Below are positions 11,024 through 22,684 of a stretch of 64,000 nucleotides of DNA, one piece after another. Source of the stretch: Microbacterium psychrotolerans (GTDB lineage Bacteria > Actinomycetota > Actinomycetes > Actinomycetales > Microbacteriaceae); contig NZ_JAVFWO010000002.1 in NCBI RefSeq assembly GCF_031085295.1, positions 744,001-808,000 of the forward strand. Reading direction: 5' to 3'. The translations under genes were made by a program, and so were the position numbers. The notes below the pieces were generated by a model. It ran no database searches. It was not told the DNA's origin and saw only the letters and a program-made list of their open reading frames with translations. Numbering within the stretch: the stretch's first letter is position 1; the number at the start of each line of letters is the position of its first letter.

Positions 11024-11065
11024 ACACGAGAAGAGCGGATGCCTCGGCATCCGCTCTTCTCGTGT
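11024..11065. terminator. Bidirectional hairpin between pgl and rbpA
   Basis: Perfect 19-bp inverted repeat (ACACGAGAAGAGCGGATGC and its complement) with a 4-nt CTCG loop, placed between convergent genes. It has no long T-tract, but the stem is strong in either direction. The loop-proximal arms carry the GGATGC/GCATCC word common in this genome. Confidence 0.85.
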
Positions 11066-11082
11066 GTGACGTCTGTCTCTGG

Positions 11083-11439
11083 TCAGCCCTGTCCGCGGCG
11101 CTCGCGGAGCTGCTTCAGCGCGTCGTCGAGGAGCGTCTCTGCTTCCTCTTCGGTGCGGCGCTCCTTCACGTACGCGAGGTGGGTCTTGTACGGCTCGGTC
11201 TTCGCGACGGCGGGAGGGTTCTCCTTGTCGCGTCCGGCCGGCAGGCCCGAGTGGGGCGAGTCGATCGTGTCGGGGATCTCTTCCTCGGGGATGCCCGCTG
11301 CGAAGTAGCGCACCGTCTCGTTGCCCAGGGCGTCCCAGTACGAGATGGCGATGCGCTCGGCGTGGAAGCCGTGGTCCTGCTCGCCCATCGGACCGGCACC
11401 GACGCGGGTGCCGCGGATCGCGTTGCCTCCGGTGGCCAT
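11083..11439 (-). CDS. rbpA: RNA polymerase-binding protein RbpA
   Basis: 118-residue actinobacterial transcription factor that binds RNA polymerase and group 1/2 sigma factors and stabilises open complexes. Recognisable segments are the start MATGGNAIRGTRVG, HAERIAISYWDALGNETVR in the core, and KTHLAYVKERRTEEEA in the C-terminal sigma-interacting helix. The ATG overlaps the secG stop by one base (TGATG), implying coupling to secG. Confidence 0.95.
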   Translation of the reverse strand: MATGGNAIRGTRVGAGPMGEQDHGFHAERIAISYWDALGNETVRYFAAGIPEEEIPDTIDSPHSGLPAGRDKENPPAVAKTEPYKTHLAYVKERRTEEEAETLLDDALKQLRERRGQG

Positions 11440-11687
11440 CAGATGGCCTGGAACTTCGTGATCAGGCCGAGCGCCACGATCGATGCGAACCACACCAGAG
11501 CGAGGACCACCGTGAATCGGTTGAGGTTGCGCTCGGCGAGGCCCGAGGAGCCCATGGCGGAGGTCATGCCGCCGCCGAACATGTCGGACAGGCCGCCACC
11601 GCGCCCCTTGTGGAGCAGGATGAGGAGGGTCAGCAGGAGACTCGTGATGCCGAGAAGCACCTGCAGGACGAACTCGAGGATCTGCAC
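11439..11687 (-). CDS. secG: Preprotein translocase subunit SecG
   Basis: 82-residue auxiliary subunit of the SecYEG channel. It has two membrane segments (about residues 5-24 and 58-78) joined by the conserved cytoplasmic loop KGRGGGLSDMFGGG. In many actinobacteria secG follows tpiA, as here, but a strong hairpin after tpiA suggests secG-rbpA has its own promoter. Confidence 0.95.
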   Translation of the reverse strand: MQILEFVLQVLLGITSLLLTLLILLHKGRGGGLSDMFGGGMTSAMGSSGLAERNLNRFTVVLALVWFASIVALGLITKFQAI

Positions 11688-11736
11688 AGTCGTTGAAGCC
11701 TTTCGCTGCGATCGTTCGCCGACCGCACAAGGGTCA

Positions 11737-11742
11737 AGTATA
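11737..11742 (-). promoter_or_regulatory. Putative -10 element of secG-rbpA
   Basis: TATACT on the reverse strand, about 50 bp upstream of the secG ATG and just beyond the tpiA hairpin. No convincing -35 is present, because the hairpin occupies that position. The placement fits a promoter that restarts transcription after tpiA termination. Confidence 0.4.
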
Positions 11743-11750
11743 CGTGTACG

Positions 11751-11785
11751 CCGGCGGGCGGCGAGGAATCCTCGCCGCCCGCCGG
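11751..11785 (-). terminator. Hairpin downstream of tpiA
   Basis: Perfect 16-bp stem, CCGGCGGGCGGCGAGG with its complement and an AAT loop, starting 8 bp after the tpiA stop codon. Very GC-rich with no T-tract. Confidence 0.8.
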
Positions 11786-11792
11786 TCAGAGG

Positions 11793-12584
11793 TCAGACGC
11801 CGACGTGCTTCTGGTACCGGATGATCGCGGCGAACTCGTCGACGACGAGGCTCGCACCGCCGACCAGGGCGCCGTCGACATCGGGCTCGCGCATGAAGCT
11901 TGCGATGTTCGCAGCCTTCACCGAGCCGCCGTAGAGAACCCGCGTGCGGGCAGCGGCATCCGGTCCGAGCTTCTCGGCGATGACCTCGCGGAGCTTGGCG
12001 CACACCTCCTGCGCCTGCTCAGGGGTCGCCGCCTGGCCGGATCCGATCGCCCACACCGGCTCGTAGGCCACGACGATGTCGGCATCCGCCTTCACGCCTT
12101 CCAGCGCGGCCTGGAGCTGACCGACCGGGACGGCGCTCGCGCCGTGCTTCTCGAGGTCGTCGGCGGTCTCGCCCACGCAGATCACGGGGACCAGCCCGTG
12201 CTTCAGCGCGGCCTGCACCTTCGCGGCGACGATGTCGTCGCCCTCATGGTGGTACTCGCGCCGCTCGGAGTGACCGATGATCACGTAGCGGTTGTCGAGC
12301 TTCGCGAGGAACGCACCCGACACCTCGCCCGTGTAGGCGCCGGAGTCGTGCGACGAGATGTCCTGCGCGCCCAGCGCGAACGGGATCTTGTCGGCGTCGA
12401 GGAGGGTCTGCACCGTGCGGAGATCGGTGAAGGGCGGGAAGACCGCGACCTCGACCGAGCCGTCCTCGTGCTTCGCGTCCTTGAGCGTCCAGTGCAGCTT
12501 CTGGACGAAGGCGACCGCCTGCAGGTGGTCGAGGTTCATCTTCCAGTTTCCGGCGATGAGCGGGGTACGACCTGCTACTGCCAT
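11793..12584 (-). CDS. tpiA: Triosephosphate isomerase
   Basis: Interconverts the two triose phosphates. The 263-residue protein carries NWKMN (Asn/Lys of the active site) near 12-16, the catalytic His in [13 protein letters not shown], and the catalytic Glu in [12 protein letters not shown]. It overlaps the end of pgk by 10 bp and forms the last gene of the reverse-strand gap-pgk-tpiA set. Confidence 0.97.
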   Translation of the reverse strand: MAVAGRTPLIAGNWKMNLDHLQAVAFVQKLHWTLKDAKHEDGSVEVAVFPPFTDLRTVQTLLDADKIPFALGAQDISSHDSGAYTGEVSGAFLAKLDNRYVIIGHSERREYHHEGDDIVAAKVQAALKHGLVPVICVGETADDLEKHGASAVPVGQLQAALEGVKADADIVVAYEPVWAIGSGQAATPEQAQEVCAKLREVIAEKLGPDAAARTRVLYGGSVKAANIASFMREPDVDGALVGGASLVVDEFAAIIRYQKHVGV

Positions 12585-13789
12585 CCGAGGACCTCCAGTC
12601 CGGGGAGTTTCTTGCCCTCGAGGAACTCGAGGCTGGCGCCACCGCCGGTCGAGATGTGGCCGAAGGCGTCGTCGGCGAACCCGAGCTGGCGGACCGCCGC
12701 GGCGGAGTCGCCTCCGCCGACGACCGACAGGCCGTCGACCTCGGTGAGCGCTTGTGCGACGGCCTTGGTCCCGGCCGCGAACGGTGCGAGCTCGAACACG
12801 CCCATCGGGCCGTTCCAGAACACCGTCTTCGAGTCGCGGACGAGCTCGGCGAACCGCGCCGCCGTGTCGGGCCCGATGTCCAGGCCCAGCCCGGAGGCCC
12901 CGAACGGCGTCTGCTCGATCTGATCCGCGCGCGTCACCACGTGCTCCGCGTCGGCGCCGAACTTCGAGGCGACGACCACGTCGGTCGGCAGCACGAGCTC
13001 GACACCCGACTCCTCCGCGCGGCGCATGTAATCGCGGACGGTGTCGAGCTGATCGGCCTCGAGCAGGCTCGAGCCGACCTTGTGGCCCTGGGCGGCGAGG
13101 AACGTGAAGAGCATCCCGCCGCCGATGAGCAGCCGGTCGACGCGCGGCAGCAGGTGCGAGATGACGCCCAGCTTGTCGCTCACCTTCGAGCCGCCGAGGA
13201 CGACCGTGTAGGGCCGCTCGGGGTTCTCGGTGAGGCGGTCCAGGACGTCCAGCTCGGTCGCGATGAGCAGGCCGGCTGCTGACGGCAGGATCTCGGCCAG
13301 CTCGTACACCGACGCCTGCTTGCGGTGGACGACGCCGAAGCCGTCCGAGACGAGCGCGTCGCCGAGTGCGGCGAGCTGTTCGGCGAACGCGCGGCGCTCC
13401 CCTTCGTCCTTCGCGGTCTCGCCCGGGTTGAACCGGAGGTTCTCGATCACCGCGACGTCACCGTCCTCGAGGGCCTCGACGGCCTCGTGGGCGGACTCGC
13501 CGACGGTGTCGCGGGCGAACGCGACGGGCTTGCCGAGGAGCTCCGAAAGACGCTGCGCGACCGGTGCGAGGCTGTACTTCGCATCGGGAGCCCCGTCGGG
13601 GCGACCGAGGTGCGAGCAGACGACGAGGCGTGCGCCCTGATTGATCAGAGCGTTGAGCGTGGGAAGGGATGCCCGCACACGGCCATCGTCCGCAATGACC
13701 GCGTCCTTGAGAGGAACGTTGAGGTCACAGCGGACGATGACGCGCTTGCCTGCGAGCGAACCCAGCGAATCGAGGGTGCGCAGAGCCAT
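12575..13789 (-). CDS. pgk: Phosphoglycerate kinase
   Basis: ATP-forming glycolytic kinase. The 404-residue product has the N-terminal signature [13 protein letters not shown] near residues 17-29 and the C-terminal nucleotide site [11 protein letters not shown] near 366. It lies 9 bp after gap. Its end overlaps the tpiA start. Confidence 0.97.
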   Translation of the reverse strand: MALRTLDSLGSLAGKRVIVRCDLNVPLKDAVIADDGRVRASLPTLNALINQGARLVVCSHLGRPDGAPDAKYSLAPVAQRLSELLGKPVAFARDTVGESAHEAVEALEDGDVAVIENLRFNPGETAKDEGERRAFAEQLAALGDALVSDGFGVVHRKQASVYELAEILPSAAGLLIATELDVLDRLTENPERPYTVVLGGSKVSDKLGVISHLLPRVDRLLIGGGMLFTFLAAQGHKVGSSLLEADQLDTVRDYMRRAEESGVELVLPTDVVVASKFGADAEHVVTRADQIEQTPFGASGLGLDIGPDTAARFAELVRDSKTVFWNGPMGVFELAPFAAGTKAVAQALTEVDGLSVVGGGDSAAAVRQLGFADDAFGHISTGGGASLEFLEGKKLPGLEVLGWQ

Positions 13790-13798
13790 GGTGATCGC

Positions 13799-15539
<1,741 letters not shown>

Positions 15540-15750
15540 GTTCTCTTCTTCCTGTCGGCGCGCGCCGAAATCCCCGGCGCAGCGAGGGTGACGGAATCAT
15601 CCTACTGAGCGGCAACGCACGGGCGACGGGGTTGCTTCCCACTGTGACGTGTGGAACACGGTCCCGCGGCGGCTGCCCGCAGGGCTTCGCGCGGTGCGGA
15701 GCCCTGGATGTGTGCGTACGGCCCCGGCCCGCGACATCAGCCGCGCAGGA

Positions 15751-16728
15751 TCAGTCCTCGATGCCGGCGGGGACGGCCGACTCGGTGCCCGGCAGGCCCT
15801 CCGCCTCGGCCTTCTTGTCGGCCATCGCGAGCAGGCGCCGGATGCGGCCGGCGACGGCGTCCTTGGTCAGCGGCGGGTCGGCGTGGTGGCCCAGCTCGTC
15901 GAGGCTCGCGTCTCGGTGCGCGAGACGCAGGTCACCGGCCTGGCGGAGGTGCTCGGGCACCTCGTCGCCGAGGATCGCGAGTGCGCGCTCGACACGCGCG
16001 CAGGCGGCCACGGCGGCCTGGGCGGAGCGACGGAGGTTCGCGTCGTCGAAGTTGACGAGCCGGTTGACACCCGCACGCACCTCGCGGCGCTGACGCATCT
16101 GGTCCCAGTCGGCCGCCGCGCGCATGGCGCCCATGGCGGCGAGGGCGGCGCGGATCGCCTCGCCCTCACGCACGACGACGCGCGGGATGCCGCGCACCTC
16201 CCGGGCCTTGCCGGCGATGCCGAGACGGTGTGCGGCGCCGACGAGGGCCATCGCGGCCTCGGAGGACGGGCACGTGATCTCGAGCGCGGCGGAACGACCC
16301 GGGTCGGTCAGCGTGCCGGCCGCCAGGAACGCGCCGCGCCAGATCGCCGCGAGGTCGCCGCGCGAGCCCGTCGTGAGCTTGTTCGGAAGCCCGCGCACCG
16401 GCCGGCGGCGCTGGTCCAGGAGGCCGGTCTGGCGGGCGAGGGTCTCGCCGCCCTCGATCACTCGCACCGCATAGTGGCTGCCGGTGCGGGCACCGGAGCC
16501 CTGCACGTGCACGAGTTCCGGGCGCACGCCGTACAGCTCGACGAGGTCGCGGGCGGTGCGCCGGGCGAGGATGTCGGAATCGAGTTCGGCCTCGACCGCG
16601 ACGCGGTTGGCGATCGAGTGCAGGCCGCCCGAGAATCGCAGCAGCGACGTGAGCTCGGCGACCCGCGCGGTGGGGCGCGGGTCTCGCACGGTGATCAGCT
16701 CGGCCTTCACGTCAGCGGTCAGCGACAC
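15751..16728 (-). CDS. whiA: DNA-binding regulator WhiA
   Basis: 325-residue WhiA protein: an N-terminal LAGLIDADG-homing-endonuclease-like fold (about residues 20-210, e.g. [19 protein letters not shown]) and a C-terminal helix-turn-helix ([27 protein letters not shown]). In actinobacteria WhiA controls division and sporulation genes; in non-sporulating members its targets are less known. It lies in the conserved order uvrC-rapZ-whiA. Confidence 0.95.
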   Translation of the reverse strand: MSLTADVKAELITVRDPRPTARVAELTSLLRFSGGLHSIANRVAVEAELDSDILARRTARDLVELYGVRPELVHVQGSGARTGSHYAVRVIEGGETLARQTGLLDQRRRPVRGLPNKLTTGSRGDLAAIWRGAFLAAGTLTDPGRSAALEITCPSSEAAMALVGAAHRLGIAGKAREVRGIPRVVVREGEAIRAALAAMGAMRAAADWDQMRQRREVRAGVNRLVNFDDANLRRSAQAAVAACARVERALAILGDEVPEHLRQAGDLRLAHRDASLDELGHHADPPLTKDAVAGRIRRLLAMADKKAEAEGLPGTESAVPAGIED

Positions 16729-16789
16729 GGGACTCCTTCGCGGGTCTTTCGGGAACGACCCTCCACCCTACCGGCCGGGACGCGCCTCA

Positions 16790-17671
16790 TCACTCCCGCC
16801 CGAGGTCGCGATGCGTCACACGGACGGCCACGCCGGGCACCGCCCCGAGGCGCTCCGCGAGCTCGCGGACCATCACCACCGAGCGGTGCTTGCCGCCGGT
16901 ACAGCCCACGGCGACGACCGAGTGGCTCTTGTTCTCGCGCTGATACCCCTCGAGCACCGGGCGCAGCGCCGCGCTGTACGCCTCCAGGAACTCGGCCGCA
17001 CCGGTCTGCGCCAGTACGTACTCGCGCACCTCGGCGTCCTCACCGGTGAACGGTCGGAGCCGCTCGTCCCAGAACGGGTTCGGCAGGAACCGCATGTCGG
17101 CCACGAGGTCGGCATCGGGCGGCAGCCCGTACTTGAAGCCGAAGCTCTGCAGGGTGAGCGTGTGCCGCGCGGTCCCCTCCTCGGTGAAGAGGTCGGCGAC
17201 CTTGGTCGCGAGTTGGTGGATGTTGTACGACGACGTGTCGATGATGACGTCGGCGTCCTCGCGGACAGCAGCCAGACGCGCACGCTCGCGACGGATGCCG
17301 TCGAGGATGGTCCCCTCGCCCTGCAGCGGGTGGGGGCGCCGCACCGCCTCGAACCGGCGCACGAGCACCTCGTCCGAGGCGTCGAGGAACATCACCCGGA
17401 TCTGCCGGCGCTCGCGGAGCGCCCGCATCGCATCGGGCAGGTCGGAGAAGAGGTCGCGGCCGCGCACGTCGACAACGACGGCGACTCTCGGCAGCACTCC
17501 CCCGGCCAGCTCGGTGAGGTCCAGGAGCGGCTTGAGCATCTGCGGCGGCAGATTGTCGACCACATACCAGTCGAGATCCTCGAGCGAGTTGGCCGCGGTC
17601 GATCTCCCGGCGCCCGACATCCCCGTGACGATCAGCACTTCCCCGACGTCGTGACGCGTCGCCTCGCCCAT
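16790..17671 (-). CDS. rapZ: RapZ/YvcJ-family P-loop nucleotide-binding protein
   Basis: 293-residue NTPase of the RapZ family with a Walker [10 protein letters not shown] at 17-25. The C-terminal half contains [15 protein letters not shown], the family's phosphate-binding-like loop. RapZ acts in small-RNA decay in enterobacteria, while the actinobacterial role is unsettled. The ATG at MGEATRHD is preferred; an in-frame GTG two codons upstream is possible. It is 22 bp after uvrC. Confidence 0.93.
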   Translation of the reverse strand: MGEATRHDVGEVLIVTGMSGAGRSTAANSLEDLDWYVVDNLPPQMLKPLLDLTELAGGVLPRVAVVVDVRGRDLFSDLPDAMRALRERRQIRVMFLDASDEVLVRRFEAVRRPHPLQGEGTILDGIRRERARLAAVREDADVIIDTSSYNIHQLATKVADLFTEEGTARHTLTLQSFGFKYGLPPDADLVADMRFLPNPFWDERLRPFTGEDAEVREYVLAQTGAAEFLEAYSAALRPVLEGYQRENKSHSVVAVGCTGGKHRSVVMVRELAERLGAVPGVAVRVTHRDLGRE

Positions 17672-17693
17672 GACCACCCCCGTCGAGCCCAGC

Positions 17694-19622
17694 CTACCCA
17701 CTGGTGACAGGTGCGGGCTCCGCGAGGTGCGAGTGAATCGCCGCCGCGAGCTTCGGACCGACGCCCGGCAGCTCGGCGATCTCTTCGGGGGTCGCCTTGC
17801 GCAGCGCCGACACCGATCCGAAGTGCCGCAGGAGCGCCTTGATGCGGGCCTCGCCGAGACCCGGCACCTCCGCGAGTACGCTCTGGATGTCGCGGCGCCG
17901 CCGCTTGCGCTGATGGGTGATCGCGAAGCGGTGGGCCTCGTCGCGAAGTCGCTGCAGGAGGTAGAGCGCCTCGGAGGTGCGGGGCAGGATGACCGGGTAC
18001 TCCTCCCCCGGCAGCCACACCTCCTCGAGCCGCTTGGCGATGCCGCACAGCGCGATCTCCTCGTGGCCCGCATCCCGGAGGGCGCGGGCCGCCGCCTCCA
18101 CCTGCGGCTTGCCGCCGTCGACCACGAGCAGCTGAGGACGATAGGCGAAGCGCGGGCGGCGCCGCTCGGTGACGACGGTCTCGTCGGAGGTCACGTCGGG
18201 CACGGGCGTCGTCTCGTTCTCCTCCGGGCGGTCCAGGTAGGCGAGGCGTCGCGTGAGCACCTGGTAGAGCGAGTCGGTGTCGTCCGTGGTCTCGGCGACG
18301 CCGAACGAGCGGTACTGATCCTTGCGCGGCAGGCCGTCCTCGAAGACGACCATCGAGGCCACGACGTTTGTGCCGCTCAGATGCGACACGTCGAAGCACT
18401 CGATGCGCAACGGAGCCTCGGCGAGGTCGAGTGCCTCCTGCAGGTCGGTGAGCGCCTGGCTGCGGGCGACGTAGTCGCTGGTGCGCCGGGTCTTGTGGAG
18501 CATCAGCGCCTGCTGGGCGTTGAGGGTGGCGGTGCGCATGAGATCCGCCTTGCGGCCGCGCTGCGCCACCTGGATCGTCACGCTCCTGCCCCGACGGGTC
18601 CGCAGCCACTCCTCGAGGTCGGCCGCGTCGTCCGGCATGGACGGCACCAGCACCTGTCTCGGGATGTCGGCGCCCGAGGCGTTGCCGTACGTGCGCTGGA
18701 TGACCTGGTCGACGAGATCGCCGTCGGAGATGTCGATCTCCTTCTCGATCGTCGTCGCGCGCACACCGCGCACGCGGCCGCCGCGAATGACGAAGTGCTG
18801 CACCGTGGCGGCGAGCTCGTCCTCGGCGATGCCGAAGAGGTCGGCGTCGGTGTCGGCCGCGAGCACGAGCGCGCTCTTGTTCAGCACGGCGTCGATGGAG
18901 TGCAGGCGGTCGCGGTAGACGGCGGCGGCCTCGTAGTCCATCGCCGCCGATGCCTCGCGCATGCGCGCCGTCAGCTGCTTCGTGAAGCGCTGGTCGCCGC
19001 CGGACATGAAGGCGATGAAGTCGTCGACGATCGCGCGGTGCTCCTCGATCGTGACCTTCATCGAGCAGGGTCCGCCGCAGCGCCCGATCTGGCCCGGGAA
19101 GCAGGGGCGGCCGGTCGCCATGGCCTTCTTGTACGACGAGTCGCTGCAGGTGCGGATCGGGAAGACCTTGATCATGAGGTCGATCGTGTCGTGCACCGCC
19201 CACACCTTGGGGTACGGACCGAAGTACTTGGCGCCCGGGATGCGGCGGTTGCGCGTCACGATGACGCGCGGCGCCTCATCGGCGAGGGTGATCGCCATGA
19301 ACGGGTACGACTTGTCGTCCTTGTAGCGGACGTTGAACGGCGGATCGAACTCCTTGATCCACTGGTACTCGAGCTGGAGCGAGTCGACGTCGGTCGCGAC
19401 GACCGTCCACTCCACGGAGGCCGCCGTCGTGACCATGCGACGGGTGCGCTCGTGGAGCGTGTGCAGCGGAGCGAAGTAGTTCGACAGGCGGGCGCGGAGG
19501 TTCTTCGCCTTGCCGACGTACAGCACGCGACCGTCCCGGTCGCGGAAACGGTACACCCCGGGATTGGTGGGGATCTCGCCCGGGTTCGGCTTGTACGGGA
19601 CGGTGGGAGCGGAGCGCGCCAT
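17694..19622 (-). CDS. uvrC: Excinuclease ABC subunit C
   Basis: Dual-incision nuclease of nucleotide excision repair. The 642-residue protein has, in order, a GIY-YIG domain ([20 protein letters not shown] near 19-38), a UVR domain near 200-235, an RNase H-like nuclease domain ([19 protein letters not shown]), and a C-terminal helix-hairpin-helix pair ([30 protein letters not shown]). It starts 5 bp after uvrA, so uvrA-uvrC-rapZ-whiA is probably one transcript. Confidence 0.97.
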   Translation of the reverse strand: MARSAPTVPYKPNPGEIPTNPGVYRFRDRDGRVLYVGKAKNLRARLSNYFAPLHTLHERTRRMVTTAASVEWTVVATDVDSLQLEYQWIKEFDPPFNVRYKDDKSYPFMAITLADEAPRVIVTRNRRIPGAKYFGPYPKVWAVHDTIDLMIKVFPIRTCSDSSYKKAMATGRPCFPGQIGRCGGPCSMKVTIEEHRAIVDDFIAFMSGGDQRFTKQLTARMREASAAMDYEAAAVYRDRLHSIDAVLNKSALVLAADTDADLFGIAEDELAATVQHFVIRGGRVRGVRATTIEKEIDISDGDLVDQVIQRTYGNASGADIPRQVLVPSMPDDAADLEEWLRTRRGRSVTIQVAQRGRKADLMRTATLNAQQALMLHKTRRTSDYVARSQALTDLQEALDLAEAPLRIECFDVSHLSGTNVVASMVVFEDGLPRKDQYRSFGVAETTDDTDSLYQVLTRRLAYLDRPEENETTPVPDVTSDETVVTERRRPRFAYRPQLLVVDGGKPQVEAAARALRDAGHEEIALCGIAKRLEEVWLPGEEYPVILPRTSEALYLLQRLRDEAHRFAITHQRKRRRRDIQSVLAEVPGLGEARIKALLRHFGSVSALRKATPEEIAELPGVGPKLAAAIHSHLAEPAPVTSG

Positions 19623-19627
19623 GCCGC

Positions 19628-22567
19628 TCAGCCGGCCTTGCGGGCCTCGACGAGCTCCGCGTGGCCGCCGACGCCCAGCACCTCGGCGAGGAAGACGCCG
19701 GTGTGGCTGGCTTCGACGCGCGCGACCTGCTCGGGTGTGCCCGTCGCGATGACCTCACCGCCGCCGGCACCCCCCTCGGGGCCGAGGTCGATGACCCAGT
19801 CGGAGGACTTGATCACGTCGAGGTTGTGCTCGATCACGATGACGGTGTTGCCCTTGTCGACGAGGCCGTTCAGCACCTCGAGGAGCTTCCGGACGTCCTC
19901 GAAGTGCAGGCCCGTCGTCGGCTCGTCCAGGACGTAGATGGAGCGGCCGTTGGTGCGGCGCTGCAGTTCCGTGGCGAGCTTGACGCGCTGTGCCTCGCCG
20001 CCCGACAGCGTCGTGGCGGACTGCCCCAGCCGCACGTAGCCGAGGCCGACGTCGACGAGTGTCTTCAGGTAGCGGTGGATCGCCTGGATCGGCTCGAAGA
20101 ACTCGGCCGCCTCGGCGATCGGCATCTCCAGGACCTCGGCGATGTTCTTGCCCTTGTAGTGCACGGCCAGGGTGTCGCGGTTGTACCGCTTGCCGTGGCA
20201 GACCTCGCAGTCGACGTAGACGTCGGGCAGGAAGTTCATCTCGATCTTGATCGTGCCGTCGCCCGAGCACGCCTCGCACCGGCCGCCCTTGACGTTGAAG
20301 CTGAATCGGCCCGGCTGGTAGCCGCGCACCTTCGCCTCGGGCGTCTCGCTGAACAGCGTCCGGATGCGGTCGAACACGCCGGTGTACGTCGCCGGGTTGG
20401 ACCGCGGGGTGCGTCCGATCGGCGCCTGGTCGACGTGGACGACCTTGTCGAGGTTCTCGAGCCCGGTCACGCGCGTGTGCTTGCCCGCCACCCGGCGGGC
20501 GCCGTTGAGGCGCGTCGCCAGGACCTGGTACAGGATGCCGTTGACCAGCGAGGACTTGCCGGAGCCGCTCACGCCGGTCACCGAGGTGAGCACGCCGAGC
20601 GGGAAGTCGACGGTGACGTTCTTCAGGTTGTTCTCACGGGCGCCTACGACGCCGATCTGACGCTTCTTGTCGATCTTGCGGCGCTTCTTCGGCGTGGGGA
20701 TGGCGCGACGCCCCGACAGGTAGTCGCCGGTGATCGAGTCTCGGTCGTCGAGGAGCTCCTCGATCGGGCCGGAGTGGACGACCTCTCCCCCGTTGACGCC
20801 GGCGCCGGGGCCGATGTCGACGACCCAGTCGGCGGCGTGGATCGTCTCCTCGTCGTGCTCGACGACGATGAGCGTGTTGCCGAGGTCGCGGAGCGCGACG
20901 AGCGTCTCGATGAGGCGGCGGTTGTCGCGCTGGTGCAGGCCGATCGACGGCTCGTCGAGCACGTAGAGCACGCCCGTCAGGCCGGAGCCGATCTGCGTCG
21001 CCAGCCGGATGCGCTGCGCCTCGCCGCCCGACAGGGTCGCGGCGGCACGGCTGAGGCTCAGGTAATCCAGACCCACGCGGATGAGGAAGTCCAGTCGCAG
21101 GCGGATCTCGCGCAGCACCTGCGCGGCGATCGTCGCCTCGCGCTCGGTGAGCGTCAGCTTCGCGAAGTACTCGCGCGCCTCGCCGAGGCTCAGGCGCGAC
21201 GCATCCGCGATCGAGTGTCCGTGCACCTGCACGGCCAGCACCTCGGGCTTGAGGCGCGCGCCGTCGCACACGGGGCACGGCACCTCGCGCAGGTACTCCG
21301 ACCAGCGCTGCCGCTGCGTGTCGGACTCGGCCTGCGTGTACTGCCGCTCGATGTAGGGCACGACGCCCTCGAAGCCCGACGAGTAGCGCATCTCGCGTCC
21401 ATAGCGGTTCTTCCACCGCACGGTGACCTTGTAGTTCTCGCCGCGCAGCACTGCCTCGCGGACGTCCGACGGCAGCTTCTTCCACGGAGTGTCGAGCGAG
21501 AAACCCAGGTCGTTCGCCAGTCCTTCGAGCAGGCGCTCGTAGTACTGGAAGAGCCCCTTACCTTGGGTGGTCCACGGGATGAGCACGCCCTCGCGGATCG
21601 ACAGGTCCTCGTCGCCGAGCATCAATTCGACGTCGACCGACATGCGGGTACCGAGGCCCGAGCACGCCGGGCATGCGCCGAACGGGGCGTTGAACGAGAA
21701 CGTCCGCGGCTCGATCTCGGTGAGCTGCAGCGGGTGCCCGTTCGGGCACGCCAGCTTCTCGGAGAAGGACTGCCAGGCGGCGTCGCCCTCTTCGTCGACG
21801 AAGTTGACCTGCATGACGCCGCCGGCAAGCGAGAGCGCGGTCTCGACCGAGTCGGTGACGCGATCCAGGATGGCGGGCGCCGCGACCAGGCGGTCGACCA
21901 CGACGGCGATGTCGTGCTTGTAGCTCTTCTTGAGCACCGGCGGCTCTGCCAGCTGGATGAGCTCGCCGTCGACGATCGCGCGCGCGTAGCCCTTGGCGCC
22001 GAGCTCCTTGAAGAGGTCGACGAACTCGCCCTTCTTCTGGGTGACGATGGGGGCGACGATCTGGTAGCGGGTGCGCTCGGGCAGCTCGATGAGCTGGTCG
22101 GCGATCTGCTGAACCGTCTGGCGCTGGATGACCTCGCCGCACTCGGGACAGTGCGGCACGCCGATGCGAGCCCACAGCAGGCGCATGTAGTCGTGGATCT
22201 CGGTGATCGTGCCGACGGTCGAGCGAGGATTGCGGTTGGTCGACTTCTGGTCGATCGACACGGCAGGGCTCAGACCCTCGATGAAGTCGACGTCGGGGCG
22301 ATCGACCTGTCCCAGGAACTGGCGCGCGTACGCGCTCAGCGACTCGACGTACCGGCGCTGCCCCTCGGCGAAGATCGTGTCGAACGCGAGGCTCGACTTG
22401 CCGGAGCCGGACAGCCCCGTGAAGACGACGAGCGAATCGCGCGGGATGTCGAGGTCGACATCCTTCAGATTGTGCACGCGGGCACCGCGGACGCTCAGCA
22501 TTCCGCTGGTGCCGCCGGCGGTCTTTGCGGGCATGTTCGCGGGCAGGGCGACAGGGACGATGGGCAC
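19628..22567 (-). CDS. uvrA: Excinuclease ABC subunit A
   Basis: Damage-recognition ATPase of nucleotide excision repair. The 979-residue protein has two ABC modules with Walker A loops [14 protein letters not shown] near 53-66 and [15 protein letters not shown] in the second half. Both ABC signatures ([20 protein letters not shown]) and zinc-binding cysteines ([24 protein letters not shown]) are present. The GTG start (MPIVPVAL) lies 6 bp after a -10-like TACACT, so the mRNA is probably leaderless. The promoter matches the RecA-independent damage motif described separately. Confidence 0.97.
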   Translation of the reverse strand: MPIVPVALPANMPAKTAGGTSGMLSVRGARVHNLKDVDLDIPRDSLVVFTGLSGSGKSSLAFDTIFAEGQRRYVESLSAYARQFLGQVDRPDVDFIEGLSPAVSIDQKSTNRNPRSTVGTITEIHDYMRLLWARIGVPHCPECGEVIQRQTVQQIADQLIELPERTRYQIVAPIVTQKKGEFVDLFKELGAKGYARAIVDGELIQLAEPPVLKKSYKHDIAVVVDRLVAAPAILDRVTDSVETALSLAGGVMQVNFVDEEGDAAWQSFSEKLACPNGHPLQLTEIEPRTFSFNAPFGACPACSGLGTRMSVDVELMLGDEDLSIREGVLIPWTTQGKGLFQYYERLLEGLANDLGFSLDTPWKKLPSDVREAVLRGENYKVTVRWKNRYGREMRYSSGFEGVVPYIERQYTQAESDTQRQRWSEYLREVPCPVCDGARLKPEVLAVQVHGHSIADASRLSLGEAREYFAKLTLTEREATIAAQVLREIRLRLDFLIRVGLDYLSLSRAAATLSGGEAQRIRLATQIGSGLTGVLYVLDEPSIGLHQRDNRRLIETLVALRDLGNTLIVVEHDEETIHAADWVVDIGPGAGVNGGEVVHSGPIEELLDDRDSITGDYLSGRRAIPTPKKRRKIDKKRQIGVVGARENNLKNVTVDFPLGVLTSVTGVSGSGKSSLVNGILYQVLATRLNGARRVAGKHTRVTGLENLDKVVHVDQAPIGRTPRSNPATYTGVFDRIRTLFSETPEAKVRGYQPGRFSFNVKGGRCEACSGDGTIKIEMNFLPDVYVDCEVCHGKRYNRDTLAVHYKGKNIAEVLEMPIAEAAEFFEPIQAIHRYLKTLVDVGLGYVRLGQSATTLSGGEAQRVKLATELQRRTNGRSIYVLDEPTTGLHFEDVRKLLEVLNGLVDKGNTVIVIEHNLDVIKSSDWVIDLGPEGGAGGGEVIATGTPEQVARVEASHTGVFLAEVLGVGGHAELVEARKAG

Positions 22568-22573
22568 CAGTCA

Positions 22574-22596
22574 AGTGTAGGCGGGGCCTCCGACAT
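22574..22596 (-). promoter_or_regulatory. Putative PafBC-type (RecA-independent) damage promoter of uvrA
   Basis: On the reverse strand the sequence reads ATGTCGGAG, 8 bp, TACACT, then TGACTG and the GTG start. This fits the mycobacterial RecA-NDp consensus tTGTCRGTG-N8-TAnnnT except for A at the first position and A for T at the eighth. The same element with the same spacing lies before uvrB. Regulation by PafBC is inferred; no pafB/pafC gene is in the window. Confidence 0.75.
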
Positions 22597-22630
22597 GGGG
22601 CCTGGGAGCCGTTCGCCGTCGGCGAAGACA

Positions 22631-22667
22631 ACGGATGCCGCGGGGCACTCGGCCCCGCGGCATCCGT
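22631..22667. terminator. Hairpin downstream of the 5'-nucleotidase gene
   Basis: Perfect 16-bp inverted repeat, ACGGATGCCGCGGGGC and complement, with a 5-nt ACTCG loop. It lies 17 bp after the nucleotidase stop codon and upstream of the uvrA promoter. The arms contain the GGATGCCG/CGGCATCC word. Confidence 0.8.
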
Positions 22668-22684
22668 GTCGGATCAGCTCCGCG

